Shown one piece after another: positions 7,760-16,471 of a stretch of 43,085 bases of DNA (positions are counted from its first letter, which is position 1; each line of letters starts with the position of its first letter). The notes beneath the pieces were generated by a model. It was not told where the DNA came from. It saw nothing but the letters and a program-made list of their open reading frames with translations, and did not search any database. This stretch comes from Bacteroidales bacterium (lineage in GTDB: Bacteria > Bacteroidota > Bacteroidia > Bacteroidales > UBA932), in assembly GCA_017437125.1 (NCBI GenBank), contig JAFSBV010000006.1:1-43085 (forward strand), read 5' to 3'. The position numbers and the translations under genes are program-made.

Positions 7760-8671
7760 ATGCTCATGAAGGAGGAGTTCAAACTTGAGTCCAGGGTGGA
7801 CGGGTTGGAGATCGCAGCGGTGGCGGTTGTGCCGGAAGGGGAGATTGTTGCTGTTCTTCATGTCGTCCATGGAATGTGCGGGAGCAAGGAGCGTTTTCTT
7901 CCTTTCATGGAATTCATGGCGGGACATGGTGTGGCGTGTGTGGCTCACGATCATAGAGGGCATGGAAGGAGCGTGACAGACATAAATGATCTCGGATATA
8001 TGTACGGAGGCGGCCATGTCGCTCTGATTGACGATATGGATATGGTTTTCAAGTGGATGCAGACAAGATTTCACGATGTGGATTCATTTATCCTCGGGCA
8101 CAGCATGGGGGCTCTTGCAGTTATGGCATATCTGAAATCAGCCTCAGCTCTTCCGGACGGTGCAATCTTGTGCGGATTTCCTGCCTATTCTCCTTTTGCA
8201 CCATTTACGTATGCTGTTTCCGGAATCATGTGCCGTGTCGGGCTCGGCAGGATAAGACCGAAGTTCTTACAGGATCTGACCTCTGCCGGATATAACCGTG
8301 ATTTCGTTTCTGAAGGCAGACAGGCTTGGACATGTTCTGATCCCGAGGAACGCAAGAAGTTCGCTGAAGATCCTCGTCATGACTTTTATCTGACTTTCGA
8401 CGGTACGCGTGCGTTGATGGGATTGATGACAGAGGCTTATGCACAAAAGAAATTCAACGCGCTTCGGAGCGATATGCCCGTCCTGATGCTCTATGGGGAT
8501 GACGATCCATGCATGGGAGGCCCTGCTGGGATGAACAAGGCCTTATGCTCGATGCATGAACATGGCTTCCGTGATATAGGGATAAAGACATATCCTGCCA
8601 TGCGTCATGAGATCCTAAATGAGATAGGAAAAGAAAACGTATGGCAGGATATTCTCTGCTTTGTAAGATGA
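7760..8671 (+). CDS. alpha/beta hydrolase, monoacylglycerol lipase/lysophospholipase-like
   Basis: About 303 residues from the ATG at 7760. The ATG at 7766 is equally plausible; one at 7727 adds an atypical basic stretch. The serine-hydrolase set is complete: oxyanion region HGMCGSKERF, a DHRGHGRS turn, nucleophile elbow GHSMGA (Ser about residue 115), acid residue in YGDDDPC, and His in MRHEIL near the end. This order matches the Hydrolase_4 (monoglyceride lipase/lysophospholipase L2) family. No signal peptide, so cytoplasmic. It converges with the desulfidase-like gene with only 6 bp between stops. Confidence 0.85.
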   Translation: MLMKEEFKLESRVDGLEIAAVAVVPEGEIVAVLHVVHGMCGSKERFLPFMEFMAGHGVACVAHDHRGHGRSVTDINDLGYMYGGGHVALIDDMDMVFKWMQTRFHDVDSFILGHSMGALAVMAYLKSASALPDGAILCGFPAYSPFAPFTYAVSGIMCRVGLGRIRPKFLQDLTSAGYNRDFVSEGRQAWTCSDPEERKKFAEDPRHDFYLTFDGTRALMGLMTEAYAQKKFNALRSDMPVLMLYGDDDPCMGGPAGMNKALCSMHEHGFRDIGIKTYPAMRHEILNEIGKENVWQDILCFVR

Positions 8672-8677
8672 TAGGGC

Positions 8678-10003
8678 TTATTTGCAGACCATGATGTCCA
8701 GAATCATGTTGTCGGTCTTCTGCATTCCTACAGAACCGATCTTTCCGAGATTCTGAATGGTCTTTTCTATATCTTTTTCAATGATACCGTCATGTTCGGA
8801 AATGCATATTCCTTCACGTGCAAGTACGGCAGACTGGAGGGCGCTTGATACTCCGGATGCGACCTTCATCGCACAACCGACCTTTGCACCGTCGCAGACC
8901 ATTCCTGTGATGTTTCCGATCATGTTCTTGATGGCAGAACATATCTGCTCATAGTCTCCTCCACGTAGATAAACCAGTCCGCAGGCCGAGCCGGTCGATG
9001 CGATCACGCATCCGCAAAGTGCCGAAAGCTTGCCTAAGTAGCCCTTGATATGTATGGCGACAAGGTGACTCAGAACAAGGGCTCTTGCCAGCTTTTCGTC
9101 GTCAGTTCCGTATGTTATCGAATATGCGATGACCGGCATTGTCACCGTTATACCCTGATTTCCGCTTCCGGAGTTGCTCATTGCAGCAAGTGTGCATCCG
9201 GCCATACGGGCATCTGAGGCGGCAGCTGTGAGCGACATCGCATATGAAAGGAAGTCTCCTCCGAATACCTCCCTATTGTCATCAAGATTGATCGCCCAAC
9301 CTACCTTGAGACCGTAGCAGCCTTTCATTCCTTCTTTAGCGAGAGCAAGGTTCAATGTCCTTGACTCGAGAATGAATTCAATATCTTCATAGGCTACAGT
9401 TGAAGCGAATTCAACTATCTCCTTGACAGTCAGGTTGTAGTCAAGCGTGGTCTTCTGATCGGTGCTCTCTGCTTCGTTGCTGTTCTGTGAAGTGGATAGG
9501 ACTTCGTCGTCGAATCTCGTCTCAACGATGCTGTCATGATTGTCCTGGATGACTGCACTCGCGCAATGGCCGTCAGCAGAATCAACATATGCCTTGACAT
9601 ACAGCTTGTGGTCTGTTTCTGCCAGACCGACAGTGACTGACTTTGATTCAACCATCTCTTTTGCTCTTCTGATTGAACTGTCATTCAGATCGTTAAGTAC
9701 TTCCAGGCCATATTCAGACTTGCCGCACACAGCTCCAAGGGCTGCTGCGATATGAAGACCGACCATTCCTGTTCCCGGAATGCCGACTCCCATTCCGTTC
9801 TTGAGAATGTTTCCGCTTACCTCGATCCTGAGGCTGTAGCAATCCTTCATTCTCCATTCCGGATCGGAAATCCCACACCTGTCTTCCATGATTTCCATTG
9901 CCTTGGCAACGGCAAGAGCTACTGCAATCGGCTCGGTACAGCCGAGCGCCGGTTTGACTTCTTTGTGGATCAGTTCGATGATCTCTGCTTCACGTGCGGT
10001 CAT
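8678..10003 (-). CDS. UPF0597 / L-cysteine desulfidase (CyuA/YhaM-like) family protein
   Basis: 441 residues, full family length. The hallmark GCTEPIA is at residues 21-27 (Cys22), with later Cys in CGCVIASTGSACG and CDGAKVGC. In this family (M. jannaschii L-cysteine desulfidase, E. coli CyuA) conserved Cys hold an Fe-S cluster and the enzyme degrades L-cysteine to sulfide, pyruvate and ammonia. A serine-dehydratase-like activity is the alternative. No signal peptide. Its ATG overlaps the stop of the preceding amidase-like gene (ATGA), so it is translationally coupled as the last gene of the operon. Confidence 0.88.
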   Translation of the reverse strand: MTAREAEIIELIHKEVKPALGCTEPIAVALAVAKAMEIMEDRCGISDPEWRMKDCYSLRIEVSGNILKNGMGVGIPGTGMVGLHIAAALGAVCGKSEYGLEVLNDLNDSSIRRAKEMVESKSVTVGLAETDHKLYVKAYVDSADGHCASAVIQDNHDSIVETRFDDEVLSTSQNSNEAESTDQKTTLDYNLTVKEIVEFASTVAYEDIEFILESRTLNLALAKEGMKGCYGLKVGWAINLDDNREVFGGDFLSYAMSLTAAASDARMAGCTLAAMSNSGSGNQGITVTMPVIAYSITYGTDDEKLARALVLSHLVAIHIKGYLGKLSALCGCVIASTGSACGLVYLRGGDYEQICSAIKNMIGNITGMVCDGAKVGCAMKVASGVSSALQSAVLAREGICISEHDGIIEKDIEKTIQNLGKIGSVGMQKTDNMILDIMVCK

Positions 10004-13000
10004 TTGCTGAAAAATTGTAAGGTTATTGATATTATGTCGTTTATGTCTTCTTTGTCTTTCAATGTCTCGATAGGGAAGCCTATGCTTACTGACTTATAAC
10101 CATTGCCCTCATAACATACTGCAGCTGAAACTCCGGTGTCGCTGTATGTAAGGAATGTGCTTCCCGTTCTTGCTGATACAGGAGCTATTCCGTCAGCCGT
10201 TTCGACACAGTAGGTATCCGGATTGATCTCATTATGATACCCGAATGCGTCGGAGTCGTCTGCTGTTCCGAAACGTGTACTTTCCTTGAAGCGGACTTCT
10301 CCGGTCCTTCCGGCATGATTCCTCACCCATTTGTAGCCGAGGGTCTCGCGGACGAACCTCCGGGTATTTTCGCTGTATTCATTGTCTTTTTCTACTGGAT
10401 ATATGCTGTCCCAGACATCTGTTCCTATATATGCACCGCTTGTCAGGATGTTGCCTCCGTTCGAAGTGAATCTTCTGATTGCATCCTGAATCTCCTCCGT
10501 GAACACCTGGAATCTGGTTTCCTTTCCGCTTCCTACAATAGTCGATGTCTGCTTGCCGCATATCAGGTCAACGGTCCAGGCTGAACTGAGATATGATGTG
10601 TCGCTGCAGAATGTCTCGTTACTGCATGAATAGAAAGGGTATCCCGCTTTCATTATCGCCTTGCCGTGAACGGCTGCAAAGTCAAATGTGTTTCCGGCAA
10701 CCGGCTTTCCTGCGTAGTCATCGTAAGAAGCTCCGAATCCCGGATTGCTGTTGGTGATGAATTCGGAATTGCGGCGGAATTCATACATTTCTCCGATATA
10801 TGTGATATCCTTGACATACGGAACACCGCTGTCCAGCCTGTTGTCAAAACCGGCATAGGATGGAGTGTCAATGAATGCAGGGCCGCTTACTCTGTCGAAG
10901 TTGTTGACTATCAGTACTTTCTCTGTGTTTGGTCCGGAAGCAGGTATGCCTATGCTGACAGTTTCCGATGGGAAACTTGATCCGCCTCCGTTCATTGCAC
11001 ATATCCGGAAGCTGTATATCTTTCCTGGGGAAATATCCACTCTTGCCGAATATTTTCCGTCCGGATCTTTTGATGCTTTTATCTGCTTTCCGGTATCGAA
11101 TCCACCGTCGTCAATTCTGGTGTAGAGGATGAAGCCGTCTGCCTTTGCCGTAGGCTCTACAGGATCGTCAGTCTCTTTCCATGTGATGACGGCATGTCTG
11201 TCATCAACGAACCTGACTCCCATGTTTCTTACAGGAAGAGGCTGGACTGCATAAGGGATGCCGTATCTGTTGCTGAGATATTTGAGCATTCCTTTATATA
11301 CGGCCCTGCTTACAGTAAATCTGAATGAAGGATCCAGGCCGTATTTCATGTCTGCGAAATTCTGGTGAGACAGAAGTTCAAGAAGCATTGCAGGGCTTGA
11401 TGGGGTGCGTGATTCCCTGTACGACCTGTCCCATACGCATCTGCGGCTCCATTCAGGATCGAACCCCGCTTGAATGTCATTGACTATCTGAGTCTGGACG
11501 AGGTCGGCAAATTCTCTTGAAGTCATTCTGCTTTCCTTGCCCGGGAGCTTTTCACTTCCTTCCGATCTCAATGTATATATGGCAAGAGTGCCGACGATAG
11601 AGTCGTTCGGGGAGACTCCGGCATCGGAGTGAAAACCTAAAGACAGATCGACAGGTATGCCTTTTCCGCTCTTCTTTGAAGGATTCATCGATGATCCTCT
11701 GCTGATCCATTCCACCCAGTCTCCTCTGGACATGAAATCATCCCTGTAGTCGTCCTTGAGTTCGTTCTGACTGAATATAGAAGGATCTGTTCCGGCCCAT
11801 TGCAGCCAGTATCTCGCTCCTTCCGCGAATCTCGGCATTCCGGATACTTCAGGATCGTCATCAGAACCCTTGCGGGATCTTGCTATATTTCCCATACCGC
11901 CACCGAACCTTACTGCATCCGCGGTCACTATGCTTCCTTTTTCATGTTCATATCCGATCGGTGTCGTGCCACTTATGGTGACATATCCCTCTTCTCCCTT
12001 GTCAAACTCGAATGTTCCGAGATAGATCCATGTGCCGCCTCCTATCTTCTGATTGACGATGAACCTTGTTTCTCCGCCCATGTGACTGACAGTATATTCT
12101 ACAGCTGAGGCACTTTCAGGGAAGGATTTGTACGATATATATACTGCATATTCTCCTCTCTCAGGTATTTCAGGACGCCATTCGGCAGAGGCCCCTTTCC
12201 TGCTTCCAGCCATGACTGTCTCCGCTTTTCTTGCCGAACCCATTGTGAAAGGATTCTCTATACCTGTATATACGGGCTTCATCGCGGCGAAACCTGCACC
12301 GGCATCCTTCCAGCTGCCTGTCTCACTGTATTCGGCATATCCATATGCTTCGTCAACTACATCATAGTCAGATATGACTTCATTGGTCTGGGTGTCTCGT
12401 TCGCGCGGAAGCATCACATAGGCTCCGGCATTCTCCAGCATCGGTACAAGGTAGGGGAGGACAAAGCCCTGGGTGAACATATCTTCCACAGTCTGGAACA
12501 GACATGGACGCTGCCATATCCACTCACCTGTACCTTGGTCGAAATATCTTCCGTGGCTCTGCCATACGGCGATGTTCCTTCCTTGCAGTCCCTTGGTGAA
12601 TTCAGGGGAATCAAGTCTCTTTACAAGCGGAAAACCGTTTACAGGCTCGTCAGTCAGGAATGACTGTCCTGATGGCTTTCCGTCAAAGCCGAGTTCCGAA
12701 GTGACCAGTCTTTCCAGAGGAACCCTGCTGCTGTAGATCTTTCCAAGCTTGTATCTGCCATACTTCTCAGGGAACAGGTTCTTCAGCTGTCTTCTGAACC
12801 ATTCAGGTTCACCTTCTCTCCAAGGATAGTCGCCGAGCGATTCAGTGAAATATATATCCAGATATTCGCCACGCTTCATCACATTCTTCAGCTTCAGTTC
12901 TCCCTTGACATCCCTGTTCTGCTTGAGAATCGCATCCAGTGAGTCACATACCGGACTGAAGTCTGCTGTTATGGACTTCTGGGCTGCGGCATTCATACAG

Positions 13001-13041
13001 ATGCAGCAGATGAAATATATGATTGTAAAAAGTCTTTTCAT
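10000..13041 (-). CDS. secreted N-acetylmuramoyl-L-alanine amidase-like protein with inserted golvesin domain and FnIII domain
   Basis: 1013 residues with a signal peptide (~1-20, NAAAQ). Bacteroidales relatives are often labelled golvesin C-terminal-like or xanthan lyase. Residues ~150-220 and ~460-560 together look like one Amidase_3 fold, with candidate zinc/catalytic residues His163 (SHGRY), Glu186 (VED), His471 (FHSDAG) and Glu555 (LLELLSH). Between the two halves (about 225-385) is a golvesin-type beta-sandwich (GEYAVYISYKSFPES). A fibronectin-III-like domain (~600-690) and a C-terminal Rossmann-like region of ~300 residues follow. The likely role is peptidoglycan cleavage in the periplasm or at the surface (inference). 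It starts 6 bp after the VanZ gene. Confidence 0.8.
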   Translation of the reverse strand: MKRLFTIIYFICCICMNAAAQKSITADFSPVCDSLDAILKQNRDVKGELKLKNVMKRGEYLDIYFTESLGDYPWREGEPEWFRRQLKNLFPEKYGRYKLGKIYSSRVPLERLVTSELGFDGKPSGQSFLTDEPVNGFPLVKRLDSPEFTKGLQGRNIAVWQSHGRYFDQGTGEWIWQRPCLFQTVEDMFTQGFVLPYLVPMLENAGAYVMLPRERDTQTNEVISDYDVVDEAYGYAEYSETGSWKDAGAGFAAMKPVYTGIENPFTMGSARKAETVMAGSRKGASAEWRPEIPERGEYAVYISYKSFPESASAVEYTVSHMGGETRFIVNQKIGGGTWIYLGTFEFDKGEEGYVTISGTTPIGYEHEKGSIVTADAVRFGGGMGNIARSRKGSDDDPEVSGMPRFAEGARYWLQWAGTDPSIFSQNELKDDYRDDFMSRGDWVEWISRGSSMNPSKKSGKGIPVDLSLGFHSDAGVSPNDSIVGTLAIYTLRSEGSEKLPGKESRMTSREFADLVQTQIVNDIQAGFDPEWSRRCVWDRSYRESRTPSSPAMLLELLSHQNFADMKYGLDPSFRFTVSRAVYKGMLKYLSNRYGIPYAVQPLPVRNMGVRFVDDRHAVITWKETDDPVEPTAKADGFILYTRIDDGGFDTGKQIKASKDPDGKYSARVDISPGKIYSFRICAMNGGGSSFPSETVSIGIPASGPNTEKVLIVNNFDRVSGPAFIDTPSYAGFDNRLDSGVPYVKDITYIGEMYEFRRNSEFITNSNPGFGASYDDYAGKPVAGNTFDFAAVHGKAIMKAGYPFYSCSNETFCSDTSYLSSAWTVDLICGKQTSTIVGSGKETRFQVFTEEIQDAIRRFTSNGGNILTSGAYIGTDVWDSIYPVEKDNEYSENTRRFVRETLGYKWVRNHAGRTGEVRFKESTRFGTADDSDAFGYHNEINPDTYCVETADGIAPVSARTGSTFLTYSDTGVSAAVCYEGNGYKSVSIGFPIETLKDKEDINDIISITLQFFSK

Positions 13042-13047
13042 GTCAGT

Positions 13048-13443
13048 TTAAGATTTCTTCAGCATAACAAACAATGCAGTGATGACGCTCGAAAGCATCA
13101 TGCCGAGCATATCGGCATAAAAATCAGTGATCTCATAGCTTCTGTATTCAGACAGCCCCTGGAGCTTTTCTGTGCCGATCGCAATTCCAGCACCCGCCAC
13201 CAGGATCGTCAGAAGGACAGCCATATGGACGATCTTTTTCATTCCTTCAGGTCTGAAGGCGGCATATGCCAGGATCGGAAAAGGGAAGAACATCGTGAAA
13301 TGAACGACCTGATCGATCGGTATCCCAAAAAGGTCAAACTGCACCTGCGGCATGTCATCCGGACGCATGAGGCATAGATATACGACTGCGACGAAATAGA
13401 CGCATAATGCTGTTATCCATATATGTCTTCTGCCGGTTTTCAT
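13048..13443 (-). CDS. VanZ-family membrane protein
   Basis: 131 residues with four hydrophobic segments (about 8-25, 45-65, 73-92, 105-127). VanZ-like features are the LMRPD segment after helix 1, DQVVHFTMFFPF at helix 2 and a FYADMLG motif before the last helix. VanZ proteins are inner-membrane proteins of unclear mechanism, named for a teicoplanin-resistance gene. Its ATG overlaps the stop of the ABC exporter as TGATG, so the two are probably made together, and an envelope-related job is likely. Confidence 0.85.
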   Translation of the reverse strand: MKTGRRHIWITALCVYFVAVVYLCLMRPDDMPQVQFDLFGIPIDQVVHFTMFFPFPILAYAAFRPEGMKKIVHMAVLLTILVAGAGIAIGTEKLQGLSEYRSYEITDFYADMLGMMLSSVITALFVMLKKS

Positions 13444-15272
13444 CAGAGAGCCTGCATGTCGTTAAGTTTCTTGTAATAGCCGTCCATGGCGAGGAGTTCT
13501 TCATGTCGTCCTCTTTCCACGATTCTTCCTTCGTGCATCACGCATATCTCATCTGCGTTCCTGATTGTAGAAAGGCGGTGAGCGATGGCGATGGTCGTTC
13601 TTGATGAGGTAAGCCTGTCGAGTGCCTCCTGAACGATCTTCTCAGATTCAGTGTCAAGGGCTGACGTCGCTTCGTCAAGTATGAGTATCGGCGGATTCTT
13701 AAGTATTGCCCGGGCAATGCTTATCCTCTGTCTCTGTCCTCCGGAGAGCTTGCTGCCCCTGTCACCGATGTTCGTCTGATATCCCTCTTCCTTCTCCATT
13801 ATGAAATCATGGGCGTTTGCAATCTTAGCCGCTGCAATAACCTGTTCCATGGTGGCGCCTTCAACTCCGAAAGCTATGTTGTTGAATATCGTGTCGTTGA
13901 AAAGGATAGCTTCTTGATTAACGTTTCCGATAAGGCTTCTGAGATCCTTGACACGGAAATTCCTTATGTCCGTGCCATCAAGACTGATGGATCCACCGGC
14001 AACATCATAATATCGCGGAATGAGGTCAACAAGTGTGGATTTTCCAGATCCTGACTGGCCCACGAGTGCGACAGTCTTGCCTTTCGGAATCGTAAGATCG
14101 ATGTCGTGGAGCACTTCCTTACCCTCTTCATAGCTGAAGGAAACGCCCTTGAACGTTATGCTTTCATTGAAGCCCTCAAGAACTGCTGGGACGTCCGGCT
14201 CCGTAATGTCGTTTTCGGCATTCATTATCGTATCAACCCTCTCCATCGATGCCAGACCTTTAGGAATGTTGTAACTGGCTTTGGAGAATTCCTTCAGCGG
14301 TGCAAGCACGCTGTATAGGATGGTCATATAGAATATGAATGTAGGGGCATCGATAGGCGCCTTGTCGCTGAGGATCAGAGTACCTCCGAACCATAGAACG
14401 ATCATGATCATGATCGAACCGAGCAGTTCGCTTACCGGGTGGGCTGACGCCTGTCTTACAGCGACTCTTGCAGATGCCTTTCTGTACTGGTCTGCAGTCT
14501 CGGTGAACCTTTCCTTCATCTTTTCCTCGGCAATGAAAGCCTTGATCACTCTCAATCCTCCGAGAGTCTCGTCGAGCTGTGCCATGGTCTCACTCCACTT
14601 GCCCTGTGCTTCCAGTGACTGTCTCTTGAGCTTCTTGCCTATCGCACTCATGCCCCAGGCCATCAGAGGAACGACTGTTACCGTGAAGAGGGTCAGCTCC
14701 CAGCTGAGATATATCAATGCTCCGAAATAGCATATGATGAGAATAGGGTTCTTGATCAGCATGTCAAGGGAACTGATGATCGATACCTCTATTTCGGTCA
14801 CGTCACCGCTCATCCTTGCTATGATGTCACCCTTCTTCTGCTTTGAGAAGAAACCCATCGGCAGGCCCAGGAGCTTGTTGTAAACCATTGTCCTGATGTC
14901 TTTTACGATACCTGTCCTCAGAGGGACCATGACTGCAGAAGATGCAAAGTAGCAGCTGGTCTTGAGAAGTGTCATGACTCCGAAGATGATGCCGAGTATC
15001 AGAAGTGCTGTGGAACCTCCCCATCTGTCGATGAGCTGACTGACATAATAATAGAAATTGTTCATCAGCTGTTCCTTGTCCGGCATTCCGTCCCATGGGA
15101 TGAATTCATATACGTTGGTGTCCATCTTGAACAGAATGTTCAGGATAGGTATGAGCAGAGCGAATGAAAATATGTTGAAAACAGCGGAAAACAGGTTCAG
15201 GACAACCGAACCGGCAAGATATTTCCTATATGGAGCGGCAAAGCGCTTGAGTACTTTCCAGAATTCCTTCAT
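13443..15272 (-). CDS. ABC exporter, fused permease and ATPase (MsbA-like)
   Basis: 609 residues. The N-terminal half (to ~330) has six transmembrane helices of the type-I exporter fold. The C-terminal nucleotide-binding domain has Walker A GQSGSGKST (Lys411), signature LSGGQRQRI, Walker B ILILDEATSALD and the H-loop AHRLST. Length and layout match MsbA-type lipid or drug exporters, which act as homodimers in the inner membrane. MsbA (lipid A core flipping) is one possibility, but Bacteroidota carry several paralogues and the substrate is not readable. First gene of a four-gene operon with VanZ, amidase and desulfidase-like genes. Confidence 0.92.
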   Translation of the reverse strand: MKEFWKVLKRFAAPYRKYLAGSVVLNLFSAVFNIFSFALLIPILNILFKMDTNVYEFIPWDGMPDKEQLMNNFYYYVSQLIDRWGGSTALLILGIIFGVMTLLKTSCYFASSAVMVPLRTGIVKDIRTMVYNKLLGLPMGFFSKQKKGDIIARMSGDVTEIEVSIISSLDMLIKNPILIICYFGALIYLSWELTLFTVTVVPLMAWGMSAIGKKLKRQSLEAQGKWSETMAQLDETLGGLRVIKAFIAEEKMKERFTETADQYRKASARVAVRQASAHPVSELLGSIMIMIVLWFGGTLILSDKAPIDAPTFIFYMTILYSVLAPLKEFSKASYNIPKGLASMERVDTIMNAENDITEPDVPAVLEGFNESITFKGVSFSYEEGKEVLHDIDLTIPKGKTVALVGQSGSGKSTLVDLIPRYYDVAGGSISLDGTDIRNFRVKDLRSLIGNVNQEAILFNDTIFNNIAFGVEGATMEQVIAAAKIANAHDFIMEKEEGYQTNIGDRGSKLSGGQRQRISIARAILKNPPILILDEATSALDTESEKIVQEALDRLTSSRTTIAIAHRLSTIRNADEICVMHEGRIVERGRHEELLAMDGYYKKLNDMQAL

Positions 15273-15302
15273 CAGTCTATGGGTTTGTGTATGCTTAATC
15301 TA

Positions 15303-15310
15303 CAAAGATA
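15303..15310 (-). promoter_or_regulatory. TATCTTTG -7 element before the ABC exporter operon
   Basis: Perfect TAnnTTTG on the minus strand, 30 nt before the exporter start, suggesting the operon does not depend only on the M28 gene promoter. No TTG at standard spacing. Confidence 0.4.
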
Positions 15311-15344
15311 GCATAAATTTTCAAGGAATCCCATAAGAACGTGC

Positions 15345-16367
15345 CTAAAGCATCATCACTGCCCAATGATATATCAGATTTATCCTTTTGTGCAGGATTT
15401 CCATGTCGAGGGTGGCAGGCCTGTCCCAAGGTTTGTTGTTGTTCATAGTGATGCCGGAAGTGAACATGACGGCAGGAATCCTGTTATCGACGAACACCCT
15501 CTGGTCTGAAAGCCTGTAGAAGAGTTTCGTGAAATTCTCGCTTCCGTAATATGTGAATCCCAGTTCAAGATTTATGTCATACATGCTGTTGCATGACTGG
15601 AGCATGTCCTTGTATGAGCTTCTTCCCATCTTTCCGTCAAGCATGATCAGATAGTCGTCTCTTCCTTCGCTGATAGGGGACATGCTGCTGCCGATCTGGT
15701 CGATGTTTATCATCAGGTTGATCTTGTCCTGGGTGATGGTCTTTCCGGATATCGGATCAACCAGCCCGTTTCCTGATATCATTTCCCATAGCCCGTATGA
15801 TCCGGCCATATCCATTTCCTTGCCGTCGAATGCGACGAATATCACGTTGCTTCCGTATGACTTGCCGATCGATCTCGTCATGGAAAGCATCTCGGCGAGT
15901 GATGTCAATGCAACTGTGCCGGAGGCGTTTGCATCGGCTCCAGGGTAGTATCTTTCGCCTATGATTCCGAGGTGGTCGTAATGTGCTCCTATGATCACAT
16001 ATCGGTCGCGATGTCCTTTGTCCGAGCCTGGAAGGAATCCCATGATGTTGTGCCCGGTCGTACCGTTTGCGGCGACTATGGATTTTCCCCACGAGTCACC
16101 GAATCTGACAAGTCCCGCATTCGAGAATTTTCTCGCGATCCATGCCGCAGCTTCGACGCTTCCCCTTGTTCCTGTAGCCCTGCCCTGACATATAGAGTCG
16201 GCAAGAAAGGAGACCTCTCTGTCTATCTTTTCAGCCGTCACAAGGTTACGTGCCGGCTTGTGGAGAGCCAATCTTGAATTCTGTGCGTCTGCAGAGGTCA
16301 CGTACAGCAGTCCGATCAGCACCAGAAGGAGCGGATTGACGTATTTTTTTCTTTTTTTTGTCTGCAT
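15345..16367 (-). CDS. M28-family metallopeptidase-like protein, general base replaced
   Basis: 340 residues with a signal peptide (basic start, hydrophobic core, TSADAQ near residue 28). The M28 zinc-site pattern is present: AHYDHLG (His129, Asp131), GADANASG (Asp145), Glu184 in DGKEMDMAGS, NIDQIG, and a His near the C-terminus. M28 aminopeptidases normally have two adjacent Glu at the third motif, the first acting as general base and the second binding zinc. Here the first is Lys183, so activity may be lost or altered. Likely periplasmic. It lies 72 bp upstream of the exporter operon and is divergent from the TPR gene. Confidence 0.85.
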   Translation of the reverse strand: MQTKKRKKYVNPLLLVLIGLLYVTSADAQNSRLALHKPARNLVTAEKIDREVSFLADSICQGRATGTRGSVEAAAWIARKFSNAGLVRFGDSWGKSIVAANGTTGHNIMGFLPGSDKGHRDRYVIIGAHYDHLGIIGERYYPGADANASGTVALTSLAEMLSMTRSIGKSYGSNVIFVAFDGKEMDMAGSYGLWEMISGNGLVDPISGKTITQDKINLMINIDQIGSSMSPISEGRDDYLIMLDGKMGRSSYKDMLQSCNSMYDINLELGFTYYGSENFTKLFYRLSDQRVFVDNRIPAVMFTSGITMNNNKPWDRPATLDMEILHKRINLIYHWAVMML

Positions 16368-16391
16368 ACGCGCAATAAATGATTATATTTG
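16357..16391 (+). promoter_or_regulatory. candidate promoter of the TPR-to-GH125 operon
   Basis: TTTG at 16357-16360 and a perfect -7 element TATATTTG at 16384-16391, separated by 23 nt, a little longer than usual. It predicts a leader of about 75 nt before the ATG at 16472 and overlaps the start of the divergent M28 gene. Confidence 0.5.
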
Positions 16392-16427
16392 TAATTTGGC
16401 TGAATGGTGCAATGCCAAATGAACCGC

Positions 16428-16435
16428 CAAAATTA
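16428..16435 (-). promoter_or_regulatory. TAATTTTG -7 element of the M28-like gene
   Basis: Perfect TAnnTTTG on the minus strand about 60 nt before the start at 16367. Together with the + strand promoter it makes a compact divergent control region. Confidence 0.4.
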
Positions 16436-16471
16436 GAAAAAATCATCAATAACGGAAAATTTTTTATCGAT

